DNA of 34,033 nt from Sphingomonas sp. Leaf242 (GTDB lineage: Bacteria; Pseudomonadota; Alphaproteobacteria; Sphingomonadales; Sphingomonadaceae). Location of the stretch: assembly GCF_001422045.1 (NCBI RefSeq), contig NZ_LMLW01000002.1, positions 2,435 to 36,467 of the forward strand, read 5' to 3'. The position numbers and the translations under genes are program-made. Positions 1 to 7,365 of this stretch are shown piece after piece. Every line of letters starts with the position of its first letter. The stretch's first letter is position 1. The notes below the pieces were generated by a model, which saw only the letters and a list, made by a program, of their open reading frames with translations, did not search any database and had not been told where the DNA came from.

Positions 1-150
1 CACAAATACCATGAAGTCGAGATAGGTATCGTTGGCGGCGTGCTGATTCAGCGGCCTTGGGCGCAGATTTGGTGGAACAGCACTATGCGGGACCGCGCGC
101 ACGAGAGCGGGCAGAGCGTCTGAGCCGTCATCATTGTCGGGGGTGTTCAT
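1..150 (-). CDS. Possible N-terminal part of an unknown protein running off the left edge
   Basis: An open frame starts at an ATG at 150 and runs uninterrupted for 50 codons to the window edge, beginning MNTPDNDDGSDALPALVRAV. A purine-rich stretch (GAAGAGATAGAG) lies directly upstream and could serve as ribosome binding site. The fragment is acidic at first and then rich in Pro, Arg and Asn. I do not recognise it. The overlapping plus-strand frame (57-293) is Arg-rich and looks like a shadow. Confidence is low because only 50 residues are visible. Confidence 0.35.
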   Translation of the reverse strand, partial: MNTPDNDDGSDALPALVRAVPHSAVPPNLRPRPLNQHAANDTYLDFMVFV

Positions 151-292
151 CTCTATCTCTTCGGCTTTTGACGCCGTCCGGCGCCGGGTGGACCATCGTG
201 CCTTTGCCCCGGGCCCGAGCTTTCAGGAGCCGGCCCACGGCAGAGGACGTGGCGAGATTTGCGCCGCCGTTCACCCGCACGTCCACGCGCTG

Positions 293-319
293 ATCTTGTA
301 GAAAGGCTTTCTACAAGAT
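293..319. repeat. Perfect 27-nt inverted repeat (13-bp arms)
   Basis: The arms ATCTTGTAGAAAG (293-305) and CTTTCTACAAGAT (307-319) are exact reverse complements around a single G. No T-run follows, so it does not look like an intrinsic terminator. It lies about 140 bp upstream of the partial minus-strand frame that starts at 150. It is unrelated in sequence to the REP-like repeats elsewhere in the window. It could be an operator, a recombination site or a protein-binding palindrome. Confidence 0.8.
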
Positions 320-589
320 TACGCCATACCGAAGCGGCCGGATTGCGGTTGCGTGACAGGCTAACGTCGCGTGGTCCGTGCGACTCGGCGTTTTGTCGAA
401 GCCACCCCAGTCGGCGCTCGGCCAGCTGCGTCAATCTGCATGCGGCAGGACGCCTCATCCTCGGCGGCAAAGGCCAACTTCACCAAGCAGCGCATCAGAT
501 CTCCCGCTTGCATCAAAAGCGGCCTGAAAAGCCCGCGGGCGAGGCGGGGGTTCTTGCGCCGTATCTGGGGACGCAAATTGGAAATGACG

Positions 590-622
590 AAAATGGCAGG
601 AAAGCGGACAGTCCGCTTTCGA
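590..622 (+). repeat. REP-like intergenic repeat, copy A (forward)
   Basis: Contains the core GGCAGGAAAGCGGAC of the family. Its hairpin part, GAAAGCGGAC-A-GTCCGCTTTC (600-620), is a perfect inverted repeat with 10-bp arms, the cleanest stem of all copies. It lies at the 3' end of the minus-strand gene 636-941. Confidence 0.75.
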
Positions 623-635
623 GAAGGAGGCAGCC

Positions 636-941
636 TTAGCGGACGCTGGGCTCTGCCCGTTGGAACAACCAGCCTTCCGTTAAAATGTCTTCTTTTGGAA
701 GCGGGTCGTTGCTGCCGACAATGTGATAATCAACTTCCCAGTCCGGAAAGTCAGCTGCGATCTCGGCAGTGGCCGTTGTCAGGGCGTCGAGCGCGTCATC
801 GCTAAAGGGGCTATGGCAAATTGCGGTAAACGTGATGAGGCTACCGTCCCGCCGAACCTTCACCATCCGGACTTCCGGGTAGATCGCGCCCAACAAGGCA
901 CGTTGTGCTGAAAGTCTAAGGTCGGCAGCTACGGGCGTCAT
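636..941 (-). CDS. Conserved hypothetical protein, about 101 aa
   Basis: A compact soluble protein of about 101 residues. The N-terminal helix (ADLRLSAQRALLGAIYPEVR) is followed by an alternating strand pattern (VRMVKVRRDGSLITFTA) and the acidic segment FPDWEVDYHIVGSNDPLP. This layout resembles small uncharacterised, immunity-like proteins of sphingomonads, but the resemblance is from memory and no function is known. A GTG at 947 is also in frame; I chose the ATG at 941 because neither has a strong Shine-Dalgarno. No signal peptide or membrane segment. It stands alone, with a REP-like repeat just past its stop. Confidence 0.6.
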   Translation of the reverse strand: MTPVAADLRLSAQRALLGAIYPEVRMVKVRRDGSLITFTAICHSPFSDDALDALTTATAEIAADFPDWEVDYHIVGSNDPLPKEDILTEGWLFQRAEPSVR

Positions 942-1131
942 ACCCACTACGATAGAGACCGCGCGAATGTCCGCAATCTGGAAAACGTCGACCGTCTTCT
1001 AGCGTCCAACTTTGGGCGTGAGCGGCCGGGGTATCGATAAACCGAATTAGGGTTACTGGCCGCACCGAAACCCATGGAAAAGCGTGTTTGCGGCGGAGGC
1101 GATCTCCGCCGTGAGTCATCGATAAAAGCGA

Positions 1132-1515
1132 TCAGTGGCAGTCCAATTCGGTGTTGCTAAATTTATCGCTGAAGAGGCGATGAACGATCCGCGTTTTGTT
1201 CTTTCGGCGATCATGATATCTGTCGGCATCGATGACGAGGCGCTGACCATCGCTAATTATAAGTTCGATATGCCCGGCCTCATTGGTCCGCTTATCCAGG
1301 ATGGTGCCCGAGGATTCCGGTCCCGAAAACACCATATTCCGGAGATCGAAGTCATAATGTTTTCCGATTCCGCCGCGACTATCGATGCACACATCGTCGT
1401 CGGTGCATCCCCATCTCAAGACCGAGGTACAATGTAGCACGGATGGGCTGGCGGGGCTGGACGAAGGAAACGTTGCTGCCGCTAGCGACAAACTTATAAA
1501 AAACAGGCGCATCAT
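1132..1515 (-). CDS. Small secreted protein of unknown function, 127 aa
   Basis: The first 20-odd residues (MMRLFFISLSLAAATFPSSS) form a typical Sec signal peptide: basic start, hydrophobic core, small residues before the likely cleavage site near SPAS. The mature part of about 100 residues has four Cys (HCTSVLRWGCTDDDVC and the C-terminal LDCH), which suggests disulphide bonds in the periplasm or outside. No domain was recognised. Two tandem ATG codons (1515 and 1512) could serve as start, with GGAATAGAGC upstream. The overlapping plus frame at 1135-1437 is a shadow. Confidence 0.65.
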   Translation of the reverse strand: MMRLFFISLSLAAATFPSSSPASPSVLHCTSVLRWGCTDDDVCIDSRGGIGKHYDFDLRNMVFSGPESSGTILDKRTNEAGHIELIISDGQRLVIDADRYHDRRKNKTRIVHRLFSDKFSNTELDCH

Positions 1516-1685
1516 GCTCTATTCCGTCAGTGGAAGGCCCCCAAGGTGAGTGAGCGGCGGCTGGCGACCGACCATTATCGTCCACTGTTCACCGCGTCAC
1601 GCGCAAGGGTATAACGATCGTTTGGGGTATCTCGGTGAAGCCGGCGAAACCCCGTGAGCGCGGCGGAGGGTATCTCCGCCATCTG

Positions 1686-1722
1686 CGAATGTCCGGAACG
1701 GGCAGGAAAGCGGTCCGGCAGG
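1686..1722 (+). repeat. REP-like repeat, copy B (forward, diverged)
   Basis: Shows GTCCGGAACGGGCAGGAAAG followed by CGGTCCGG, a decayed version of the family core. It lies in the gap between the secreted gene at 1132-1515 and the plus-strand gene at 1777. Confidence 0.55.
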
Positions 1723-1776
1723 TTTTGGACGGCCGAGGCGCATTGCAGACATCCCCCGTTACGCTAAACTCATGTG

Positions 1777-2169
1777 ATGCGTGAGCCAGATTTTGAGATC
1801 GATGGGTGGTGCCTTGAGGATGGGGAGGCCTACCACGCCGAAGCACCCGACACGTTCTGGCTACCGGAGCGGCAGCGGCGGGAAAGTCTTCAGCCCGGTG
1901 ACATTGCAAAGCTCATTTTCCGGATTAGCGTTGACAACGCGGACGGGAACGTCGCGGTCGAACGGATGTGGGTTCTCGTCCGAGAAAGAACCTCGGGCGG
2001 CTATCTCGGTATTCTCGATAACGAGCCAGATGCCATCGCAGAAAATGATGAGTTCTGGCTTGGCACGGAGCTGCCCTTCTCTGCCAAGCACGTTATCAAC
2101 GTCCAAGAAAGGGACGATGCGACCGTCGCACTGGCCCAAGAAGAGCCACTACGGCGCTGGCCGAGGTAA
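1777..2169 (+). CDS. Conserved hypothetical protein, 130 aa
   Basis: A soluble protein of 130 residues. A tract around residues 65-100 (ERMWVLVRERTSGGYLGILD followed by NEPDAIAENDEFWLG) has the pattern seen in small proteins that carry an 'xxMWVxV...GxxGxLDNxP' stretch, as in DUF2314/DUF2185-type proteins. This is a resemblance by eye, not a domain hit. Start codons GTG 1774 and ATG 1777 are adjacent; neither has a good Shine-Dalgarno. It is flanked by a repeat upstream and by the convergent small membrane-protein gene downstream. Confidence 0.6.
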   Translation: MREPDFEIDGWCLEDGEAYHAEAPDTFWLPERQRRESLQPGDIAKLIFRISVDNADGNVAVERMWVLVRERTSGGYLGILDNEPDAIAENDEFWLGTELPFSAKHVINVQERDDATVALAQEEPLRRWPR

Positions 2170-2238
2170 CGCCGAGCGTCCGGTTTTGGTGGGCAGCAAA
2201 ACTCATGGAACGGCGATAATTAGGGCGATCACCGCCTT

Positions 2239-2454
2239 TCAAAGGCGTGCCCACAATGCCAGTGTTGAACGGACCACGACGAGCAAGGCTGCCAGCGCGA
2301 CGAGGATACAAACCGCGAGCATAAACTGGGCGGTCAGATGGCCCGGTCCGTCGCTTACTCCTACGGCCAAGACCGAGTAGAAGGTGCCAACGCCTGCGAC
2401 GATTATCGAGATTGCCCCCGCGACAAGCGCAATCACTGGATTCTTGCTGATCAT
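2239..2454 (-). CDS. Small two-TM membrane protein, 71 aa
   Basis: Starting at the ATG at 2454, which follows AAGGGGAG closely, the product is MISKNPVIALVAGAISIIVA and onward. It has two hydrophobic stretches: residues about 6-32 and 44-66 (FMLAVCILVALAALLVVV). The longer frame up to 2724 includes an Arg-rich non-membrane leader that overlaps the next gene and is unlikely to be translated. It probably sits in the inner membrane with a short loop. Function unknown. Confidence 0.6.
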   Translation of the reverse strand: MISKNPVIALVAGAISIIVAGVGTFYSVLAVGVSDGPGHLTAQFMLAVCILVALAALLVVVRSTLALWARL

Positions 2455-2521
2455 CTCTCCCCTTCGAGCGTCCGCTTTCAGGCATGTTAGAACCTCGATC
2501 GAATGGCGACAATTGGGCGGT

Positions 2522-2830
2522 TCAAGCCGACGCCGAACCGAACACCGACTGGTGCCAATACATTCCCGGTGCGGCGAACCAATCCGCATTTCCCGGCGCT
2601 TTGAACGCGGCAAGCTGGCGCATGTCGATGGCATAACGTTGGTGGAAAGCGAGCAGTTCGCGAAGGTCCTCGTCATTCGGGTGGCGGGCAAGTCGGATGT
2701 GCAGTCCATCGCCGCGGCCCTCATAGCCTAAAACAACTTCCATCTGGTCGAGCCATGCAAAGAACAGAGCCTCGTCGTTCTGGTGGAAGTAGCGAACGCG
2801 GTTGGCGATGAGGGTTGAGGGGTCGGCCAT
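2522..2830 (-). CDS. Hypothetical protein, 102 aa
   Basis: The start is placed at the ATG at 2830 because a strong Shine-Dalgarno (GGAGGGAC) lies directly before it; the longer version starting at 2845 would bury that site. The protein is soluble and aromatic-rich (NRVRYFHQNDEALFFAWLDQ, then WFAAPGMYWHQSVFG), with no signal peptide. It is co-directional with the small membrane-protein gene 67 bp downstream and may share its transcript. I do not recognise a domain. Confidence 0.6.
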   Translation of the reverse strand: MADPSTLIANRVRYFHQNDEALFFAWLDQMEVVLGYEGRGDGLHIRLARHPNDEDLRELLAFHQRYAIDMRQLAAFKAPGNADWFAAPGMYWHQSVFGSASA

Positions 2831-3173
2831 GTCCCTCCGTCCCACGGTTGCAGACTATTAAGCAATGACCGGTTTCGGGTATCGGCAGATTGGGCCTCAA
2901 TGACGTAGTTTGGGCGAAAGCGGAACGGCCGGAATGGGAGGAAAGCGGACGGGCTGCTTTCGGGAAGATGGGTAGCGATGGCAGCCGTTGGGCGGCTGCT
3001 TACTTCCCAAAAAGGAGCAAGAACTGGGAAGCCGCATCGGTTTCCAAAATTCACGTCAGTTGAGAAAAAAGCTTAGTCCCGATCGCCTTATAAAATGTCG
3101 CTCTCGTGGTACTTCGGTCGGGCAGATACCCATTGACGGCTAAGTCTACATATGTGACGTTTGACCATGGTTC
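2831..3173. other. Intergenic region with one repeat
   Basis: About 340 bp between divergent genes. It holds REP-like copy C at about 2910-2965 and otherwise no supported gene; the minus-strand frames here run through the repeat and look spurious. The right side must carry the promoter of the PadR gene. Confidence 0.6.
2910..2965 (+). repeat. REP-like repeat, copy C (forward)
   Basis: Near-consensus copy: TGGGCGAAAGCGGAACGGCC, GGAATGGGAGGAAAGCGGAC, then the stem partner GGGCTGCTTTCGGG. The stem GAAAGC...GCTTTC is kept while the inner bases differ from copy A. Confidence 0.75.
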
Positions 3174-3467
3174 GTGCCCGACGCCCTTCAACAGATGCGG
3201 CTCCTGTTGGAAGCGCTATCGGCGCGCAGCCAGGAGTGGCGTCACGGCTATGACCTGATGAAGCAGACAGGGCTCCAGTCCGGGACGCTTTATCCATTGC
3301 TTATGCGGATGACGGAGCAAGCCCTGGTCGAGGCGCAATGGTGCGAGCCCACACGCCCGGGACGGCCAGCTCGCCACGCTTACCGGTTGACGGCTGCCGG
3401 CGTCGCCTTGGCGAATGCCTCGATCACTGCGAACAGCGGACCGGGCTTGCGGGCGGCGCTGGCATGA
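3174..3467 (+). CDS. PadR-family winged-helix transcriptional regulator, 97 aa
   Basis: The protein shows the PadR N-terminal winged helix: a short helix, then HGYDLMKQTGLQSGTLYPLL (the recognition-helix region 'GYDLMKxTGLxSGTLYPLLxRM'), then the wing ending in ARHAYRLTAAG. At 97 residues it is a short PadR without the C-terminal dimerisation domain, so it may depend on its partner. The start is a GTG at 3174, the only in-frame start before the domain, with no clear Shine-Dalgarno. Its stop overlaps the next start as ATGA (3464-3467), so the two are translationally coupled. PadR proteins usually repress nearby genes; the likely target is this operon. Confidence 0.85.
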   Translation: MPDALQQMRLLLEALSARSQEWRHGYDLMKQTGLQSGTLYPLLMRMTEQALVEAQWCEPTRPGRPARHAYRLTAAGVALANASITANSGPGLRAALA

Positions 3468-4099
3468 GGGTGGCGCTCTCCCGCGCCATCCTTACGCTCG
3501 CCACGCTCTGCATGAGAAGCAGAGACTATGGCTGGGGCATCGCTATGCGATCCGAGCTAGAGGAAGCAATTGCCGACGGAGGCGGCTTGCGGTTTGCCTT
3601 CGGTTGCCTCGTCGCCTCCTGGGGGCGGATGCCGGCGCACGACGAAGGCCGGTTCAGCCTTACGATCCATGCGCTTGCGCTGGGGCTGATCGTGCCGATA
3701 GGCTCGTTTCAGGTTGTTAGCCTGTGGCACGGCTTTCCCGCCATGCTAAGCATCGGCGACTTCGCGGTACCTAACAGCCTTCAGGGCTACCTTATGACCA
3801 GCGCCTATCAAGGGCTGACGCCATTGATAGCGGTGGTTTCGCTGGTGCTCGGCGGGGCGCATCTGCGGCTGGCGTGGACGCTGCTCGACTGTGACTGGGC
3901 GCTTGTCGAAGCAGCCGGTGCAGTGAGCCTGGCTGCGGCGGTCACCATCATCATCCTGATCGGCTTGCTTGATTGTAATGTCGGTCAGGCGCTGCGCCAG
4001 GTCGCGATCCTGCTCCTTGAACTAGCGATCGTCGCGGCCTTGGCGCGCTGGCACGCCGAACTACCGCAACCTCCACAGGCCGATCAGGCGGCCACATGA
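3464..4099 (+). CDS. Integral membrane protein partnered with PadR, 211 aa
   Basis: The start at 3464 is fixed by the ATGA overlap with the PadR gene; the longer open frame from 3338 is Pro/Arg-rich and only shadows PadR. The N-terminal cytoplasmic part (about residues 1-60) contains RDYGWGIAMRSELEEAIADG and a GCLVASWGRMPAHDEGRF stretch. At least four hydrophobic segments follow (about 69-90, 112-132, 145-165 and 165-185). Proteins of this layout are commonly found beside short PadR regulators; the role is unknown but may be signal sensing. The serine hydrolase follows 117 bp downstream. Confidence 0.7.
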   Translation: MRVALSRAILTLATLCMRSRDYGWGIAMRSELEEAIADGGGLRFAFGCLVASWGRMPAHDEGRFSLTIHALALGLIVPIGSFQVVSLWHGFPAMLSIGDFAVPNSLQGYLMTSAYQGLTPLIAVVSLVLGGAHLRLAWTLLDCDWALVEAAGAVSLAAAVTIIILIGLLDCNVGQALRQVAILLLELAIVAALARWHAELPQPPQADQAAT

Positions 4100-4216
4100 A
4101 GAGGTCTCGTTGCCAGGCGGCCTTGTCCTCACACGGGCGGGCGTGAGTCGCAGTGAAGCGATCCGCGCCGACCCATCGCTAGGGCGGAATACAAAGCCAT
4201 CGAGAGGAAACACGCA

Positions 4217-5710
4217 ATGCAGCGGTTAGGAAAATGCTACTTGTTCGGTGCGGCGGCTGCGGTGGCGTTCGCCGCTCCCGCTAGTGGGCAGACCGGTCGT
4301 TGCCCCGTGCCCGCGTCAGCGGCGGGTGGCCCCGACAACATCCACACGCGCTATGTCGAAGGTCATTTGCAACCGCCGGTTATTAAGTCCGGCGCACGGC
4401 CGTTCAGTCTCGCCGACCGGATGCGCCAGTACGATGTGCCCGGAATCAGCGTTGCCGTAATCCACGACGGCAAGATCGTTTGGGCGCGAGGCTGGGGCGT
4501 TCGTGATCTGACGAGCTGCAAGCCCGTAACGCCGAATACCGCCTTCCAGGCTGCGTCGATCAGCAAGGTCGTGACCGCGGTGACGGCGCTCCGCTTGGTT
4601 GAGCAGGGTAGGATTAAGCTCGACCAGAACATCAACGAGGTGCTTCGTTCCTGGCAGGTGCCGAAGGACGCGAAGCTGGCGCCAAACGGCATCACACTAC
4701 GCGAACTGTTGAGCCATACGGCCGGCCTGGGGGTTCATGGCTTCGGCGGCTACCAGCCCGGCTCACCGCTCCCCACGCCCGTTCAGATACTGGACGGCGT
4801 GTCGCCCGCGAACACGCCGCCCGTGCGCAGCATATTACCCGTGGGCGGCCAGTTCGAATATTCAGGCGGCGGCTATGTAGTAACGCAGGTCGCTCTATCC
4901 GATGTGGGCCGCACCGCCTTCGCCGACCTCGGCCGACGCGAGGTTCTATTGCCGCTCGGCATGACGCGGAGCGCCTTCACCATGCCACCATCGCCGGCGA
5001 TCCTGGCCAATGCGGCGTTCGGCTCTGCGCAGGGCAAGCCCATGCCCAGCAACTATCAGGTCTACCCCGAACTCGCGCCGGCCGGCCTGTGGACGACAGC
5101 TACCGATCTCGCCCGCCTGCTGATCGACCTTCAGGCGTCGGCGGCAGGCAAGAGAGGGCACCGCCTATCGCCGGCTATGACCCGCCTGATGATGACGCCG
5201 GTCAAGGACAATTGGGGACTTGGGGTCGCCGTATATCCCGAAGGAGCGCCGCGCTTCATGCACGACGGCGTGAATGCCGGATACGAATCCTTCATGGTCT
5301 CCTACATTGGCAAGGGCGACGGGATTGTCGCGCTGACCAACGGGGGAGACGGCCGGCGGCTGATGGGCGAGGTCATCCGCGCAATCGCGACCGATTACGG
5401 CTGGTCAGATGTCGCCGCACCCGCGACCGAGGAAAAGACGCTGTCGCTCGCCGAACTGTCGAAGGCGGCCGGCCACTTCGAGGGGGGCGGGCTCAAGGTG
5501 GACCTCGAAGCACGATCCGAGGGATTGTTCGCCAGGCTTGTCGGCGGGAACATGGCCGAACGCCTGATCGCCCTGTCCCCAACGCGCTTCCGATCAGAGG
5601 GACTTGGCGTCACGGTCGAGTTCGCGCCTGACTTCTCAAGCTGCACAATGATCGAAGGCGCGCCGCCCATGAAGATGGTACGGTCAGCGGGTCCGCGCTC
5701 AGCTTCCTAG
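4217..5710 (+). CDS. Exported beta-lactamase-family (class C-like) serine hydrolase, 497 aa
   Basis: A signal peptide (residues 1-24, ending PASGQ) precedes a beta-lactamase/esterase domain of the AmpC/EstB/PBP4* fold. The catalytic SxxK motif is S114-I-S-K117 within QAASISK. The second motif is Y215-S-G in place of YxN, a common variation in esterase-like members. H349-D-G takes the place of KTG, as in many serine hydrolases of this family. LLSHTAGL (164-171) is the usual conserved stretch after the nucleophile helix. An extra C-terminal domain of about 110 residues follows. The start has GAGGAAA 8 nt upstream. The likely activity is an ester or peptide hydrolase in the periplasm; true beta-lactam hydrolysis is not implied. 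Confidence 0.9.
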   Translation: MQRLGKCYLFGAAAAVAFAAPASGQTGRCPVPASAAGGPDNIHTRYVEGHLQPPVIKSGARPFSLADRMRQYDVPGISVAVIHDGKIVWARGWGVRDLTSCKPVTPNTAFQAASISKVVTAVTALRLVEQGRIKLDQNINEVLRSWQVPKDAKLAPNGITLRELLSHTAGLGVHGFGGYQPGSPLPTPVQILDGVSPANTPPVRSILPVGGQFEYSGGGYVVTQVALSDVGRTAFADLGRREVLLPLGMTRSAFTMPPSPAILANAAFGSAQGKPMPSNYQVYPELAPAGLWTTATDLARLLIDLQASAAGKRGHRLSPAMTRLMMTPVKDNWGLGVAVYPEGAPRFMHDGVNAGYESFMVSYIGKGDGIVALTNGGDGRRLMGEVIRAIATDYGWSDVAAPATEEKTLSLAELSKAAGHFEGGGLKVDLEARSEGLFARLVGGNMAERLIALSPTRFRSEGLGVTVEFAPDFSSCTMIEGAPPMKMVRSAGPRSAS

Positions 5711-5845
5711 CACAATTGATCAAGTCCATTGATGCCGAAACACGGACCGATCAGATGGAACTAGGACGATTGTTCCACCGTAGTGGCGACCGTCCATGGC
5801 GATGCCCGCTAGCCGCTCTTGGAGACGAAGAATGGGGAAAAGGCG

Positions 5846-5943
5846 CGCTTAACGAATGGCCGTTATCGGAAGCCCCTATCGTCAGCCTGAATGTCCGGGT
5901 GTGGGCGAAAGCGGAATGTTCGGAATGGGCAGGAAAGCAGACG
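5846..5943 (+). repeat. REP-like repeat, copy D, extended form (forward)
   Basis: The core GTGGGCGAAAGCGGAATG then GGAATGGGCAGGAAAGC is preceded by a further conserved stretch (CGCTTAACGAATGGCCGTTA, then GTCAGCCTGAATGTCCGGGT). The same extended stretch occurs reverse-complemented at 28561-28650. The copy lies in the roughly 245-bp gap after the serine hydrolase, which holds no other supported feature. Confidence 0.7.
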
Positions 5944-5955
5944 TAGAGATTGTCG

Positions 5956-6156
5956 CTAGAGACGGGCACGCCACGTGTCAGTAGGGTGCTTTCGTATTTG
6001 ACGTCGCCAAAGCCAAACAACGAAGGTCAGCATCAGTCCGGCTTTTGTAACCCCTTGCTCGCAGCCGCGATCTTGAGCCGTGATGAAACCGACTATCGAA
6101 ATAACTGCGGTTGGAACGGCAAGCGCAAGCCAATCTCGTTTCGTGACCTTCCGCAT
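5956..6156 (-). CDS. Possible small membrane protein, 66 aa
   Basis: The frame starts MRKVTKRDWLALAVPTAVIS: a basic N-terminus followed by a hydrophobic segment (residues about 9-25), then a second one (residues about 40-52, LMLTFVVWLW) and a basic tail. This positive-inside layout suggests a small two-TM inner-membrane protein. There is no recognisable Shine-Dalgarno before the ATG, so expression is uncertain. It lies between two REP-like copies. Confidence 0.45.
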   Translation of the reverse strand: MRKVTKRDWLALAVPTAVISIVGFITAQDRGCEQGVTKAGLMLTFVVWLWRRQIRKHPTDTWRARL

Positions 6157-6184
6157 GATGAAACAGCGTAGCCGCGTCAGCGGA

Positions 6185-6252
6185 ACGTCCGCAAGTGGGC
6201 GATAGCGGAATGGCCGGGATGGGGCAGGAAAGCGGACAGGCTGCTTTCGGGA
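6185..6252 (+). repeat. REP-like repeat, copy E (forward)
   Basis: One of the best consensus copies: GTCCGCAAGTGGGCGATAGC, then GGAATGGCCGGGATGGGGCA, then GGAAAGCGGACAGGCTGCTT. The stem GAAAGC...GCTTTC is intact. Confidence 0.75.
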
Positions 6253-6308
6253 ATGCGGGTGGCGATAGCAGACATTGGGCGGCTGCCGGCTTTCCCAGAA
6301 AGGATCGA

Positions 6309-6578
6309 CTATCGGGAGTGTCCGGGTTGGGAAGGTGAATTCGCTGGTGGCACCGATGATCGCCCTTCTACCGCAACCTTCAACCGCTCATCGATCGACC
6401 GCTGTGTTTCCAGCTTAGCGGGCAGCTTCGATCCGACATGCAGAACGCGTTGACGCATCATTTCCAAGAGGACCTGCGTCCGTGTTTTTCCGGACAGGAG
6501 GCCGGCGCGGTCGAACGATTCCAGAAGCGGCTTCGACGCCCGGAAATTGACGAGTGTGTGTAAAGAGCTGGTATTCAT
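6309..6578 (-). CDS. Ribbon-helix-helix-type DNA-binding protein, 89 aa
   Basis: Residues about 6-45 fit the ribbon-helix-helix (Arc/CopG/MetJ) pattern: a short strand (LHTLVNFRAS), helix A (KPLLESFDRAGLL), a turn with SGKTRTQ, and helix B (VLLEMMRQRV). The rest is a flexible Ser/Pro-rich tail. Such proteins act as dimers, often as antitoxins or plasmid-type autorepressors. No toxin-like gene lies next to it on the same strand, so it is an orphan. The start has AGAGG 7-8 nt upstream. A short inverted repeat right upstream (6596-6612) is a good candidate for its own operator. Confidence 0.6.
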   Translation of the reverse strand: MNTSSLHTLVNFRASKPLLESFDRAGLLSGKTRTQVLLEMMRQRVLHVGSKLPAKLETQRSIDERLKVAVEGRSSVPPANSPSQPGHSR

Positions 6579-6595
6579 CGGTTTGCCTCTGCAGG

Positions 6596-6612
6596 TAAGT
6601 ACCTACTACTTA
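6596..6612 (-). promoter_or_regulatory. Candidate operator for the ribbon-helix-helix gene
   Basis: The inverted repeat TAAGTA-CCTAC-TACTTA sits 17 bp upstream of the start codon at 6578. Ribbon-helix-helix proteins typically bind short AT-rich inverted or direct repeats in their own promoters. The pairing with this gene is inferred from position only. Confidence 0.45.
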
Positions 6613-6743
6613 TGCTGATCCAGCGCAGGTTAGGGTAATGCGCCCGGCAGAAGATTGAAGTTCTTTGTAAAGCGGCTGTTAACGTCCTATGTTTACATCA
6701 ATGCTCGGGAGCGCGCATATCGATTCGATTAAAGATCGCAATA

Positions 6744-7169
6744 TTGACCGCTGTATTTTCTGCGGTAGTTGGATCATTCGTGTCGGCAATCATATTTTGC
6801 CTTTACACTATTATTTTTACAACAGGCGTCCGTAGCGTAGCGGATTTTGCGATTATACCGGGTATCGGATTAATGGCTGGGATTCTCGGATTTATTGCAG
6901 CACTACCGACAGCACTGGCTCTTGGCACACCAATCGTCTGGCTATTAGGGCGTCAATTTGCGGGGTCGCCAATCGTATCGTCTATTTTACTTGGTTTGTT
7001 CGGGGGATTTTTGGGTCGCTGGATGTTTGTCCAGTTTTTCAACGATGGCCTTGGTGTATTCATCGATACTTCACGATATGCTTGCCCTATATTCGGCGCA
7101 GTCGTCGCTGGCTGTCATCCCGTTTTCGCTTCGCGGCTGTATCGCGATAATAACGGCGCACCGTCGTGA
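6744..7169 (+). CDS. Integral membrane protein of unknown function, about 141 aa
   Basis: Four hydrophobic segments are visible (about residues 1-28, 35-68, 76-97 and 112-126), with Gly-rich helices such as GLMAGILGFIAALPTALALG. The start is uncertain: the TTG at 6744 has no clear Shine-Dalgarno, and the frame is open further upstream without ATG or GTG. The base composition is more AT-rich than in the neighbours, which hints at recent transfer. No family was recognised. Confidence 0.55.
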   Translation: MTAVFSAVVGSFVSAIIFCLYTIIFTTGVRSVADFAIIPGIGLMAGILGFIAALPTALALGTPIVWLLGRQFAGSPIVSSILLGLFGGFLGRWMFVQFFNDGLGVFIDTSRYACPIFGAVVAGCHPVFASRLYRDNNGAPS

Positions 7170-7220
7170 TTCGATGTCCTGCTCACGGAGCAGGGCGAAG
7201 ACGAGTTAAACGGCGACAGT

Positions 7221-7275
7221 TTAGCGGTAGCGGAATGGCTGGAATGGGGAAGGAAAGCGGACAGGCCGCTTCTGA
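7221..7275 (+). repeat. REP-like repeat, copy F (forward)
   Basis: TAGCGGAATGGCTGGAATGG, then GGAAGGAAAGCGGACAGGCC, then GCTTCTG. It lies between the membrane protein and the convergent secreted-protein gene. Confidence 0.75.
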
Positions 7276-7365
7276 GCAAAATAGAACGATAGACGACATT
7301 CTCAGGCCGGTGGCCAAGCCAGTCCTCAAGTCGAAGAAGGCAATTCGCGCTCGCTTACTCTGACG

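Larger units (their letters stand above)
151..635. other. Region without a convincing gene
   Basis: Several frames are open in this GC-rich stretch on both strands, but they are Arg/Pro-rich, overlap each other and lack clear ribosome binding sites. The only structured elements seen are the 27-nt palindrome at 293-319 and the REP-like repeat at about 590-622. A minus-strand frame at 361-576 is the least shadow-like of the open frames but could not be recognised. Confidence 0.5.

Noticed and set aside
153..576. Minus-strand frames of 105 and 71 codons near the left edge
   Set aside because: They overlap each other and plus-strand frames, are Arg-rich and lack ribosome binding sites. Nothing in them could be recognised.
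590..620. Reading the REP-like hairpins as ordinary intrinsic terminators
   Set aside because: The stems are strong in some copies, but none is followed by a T-run, and several lie in places where no gene ends toward them.
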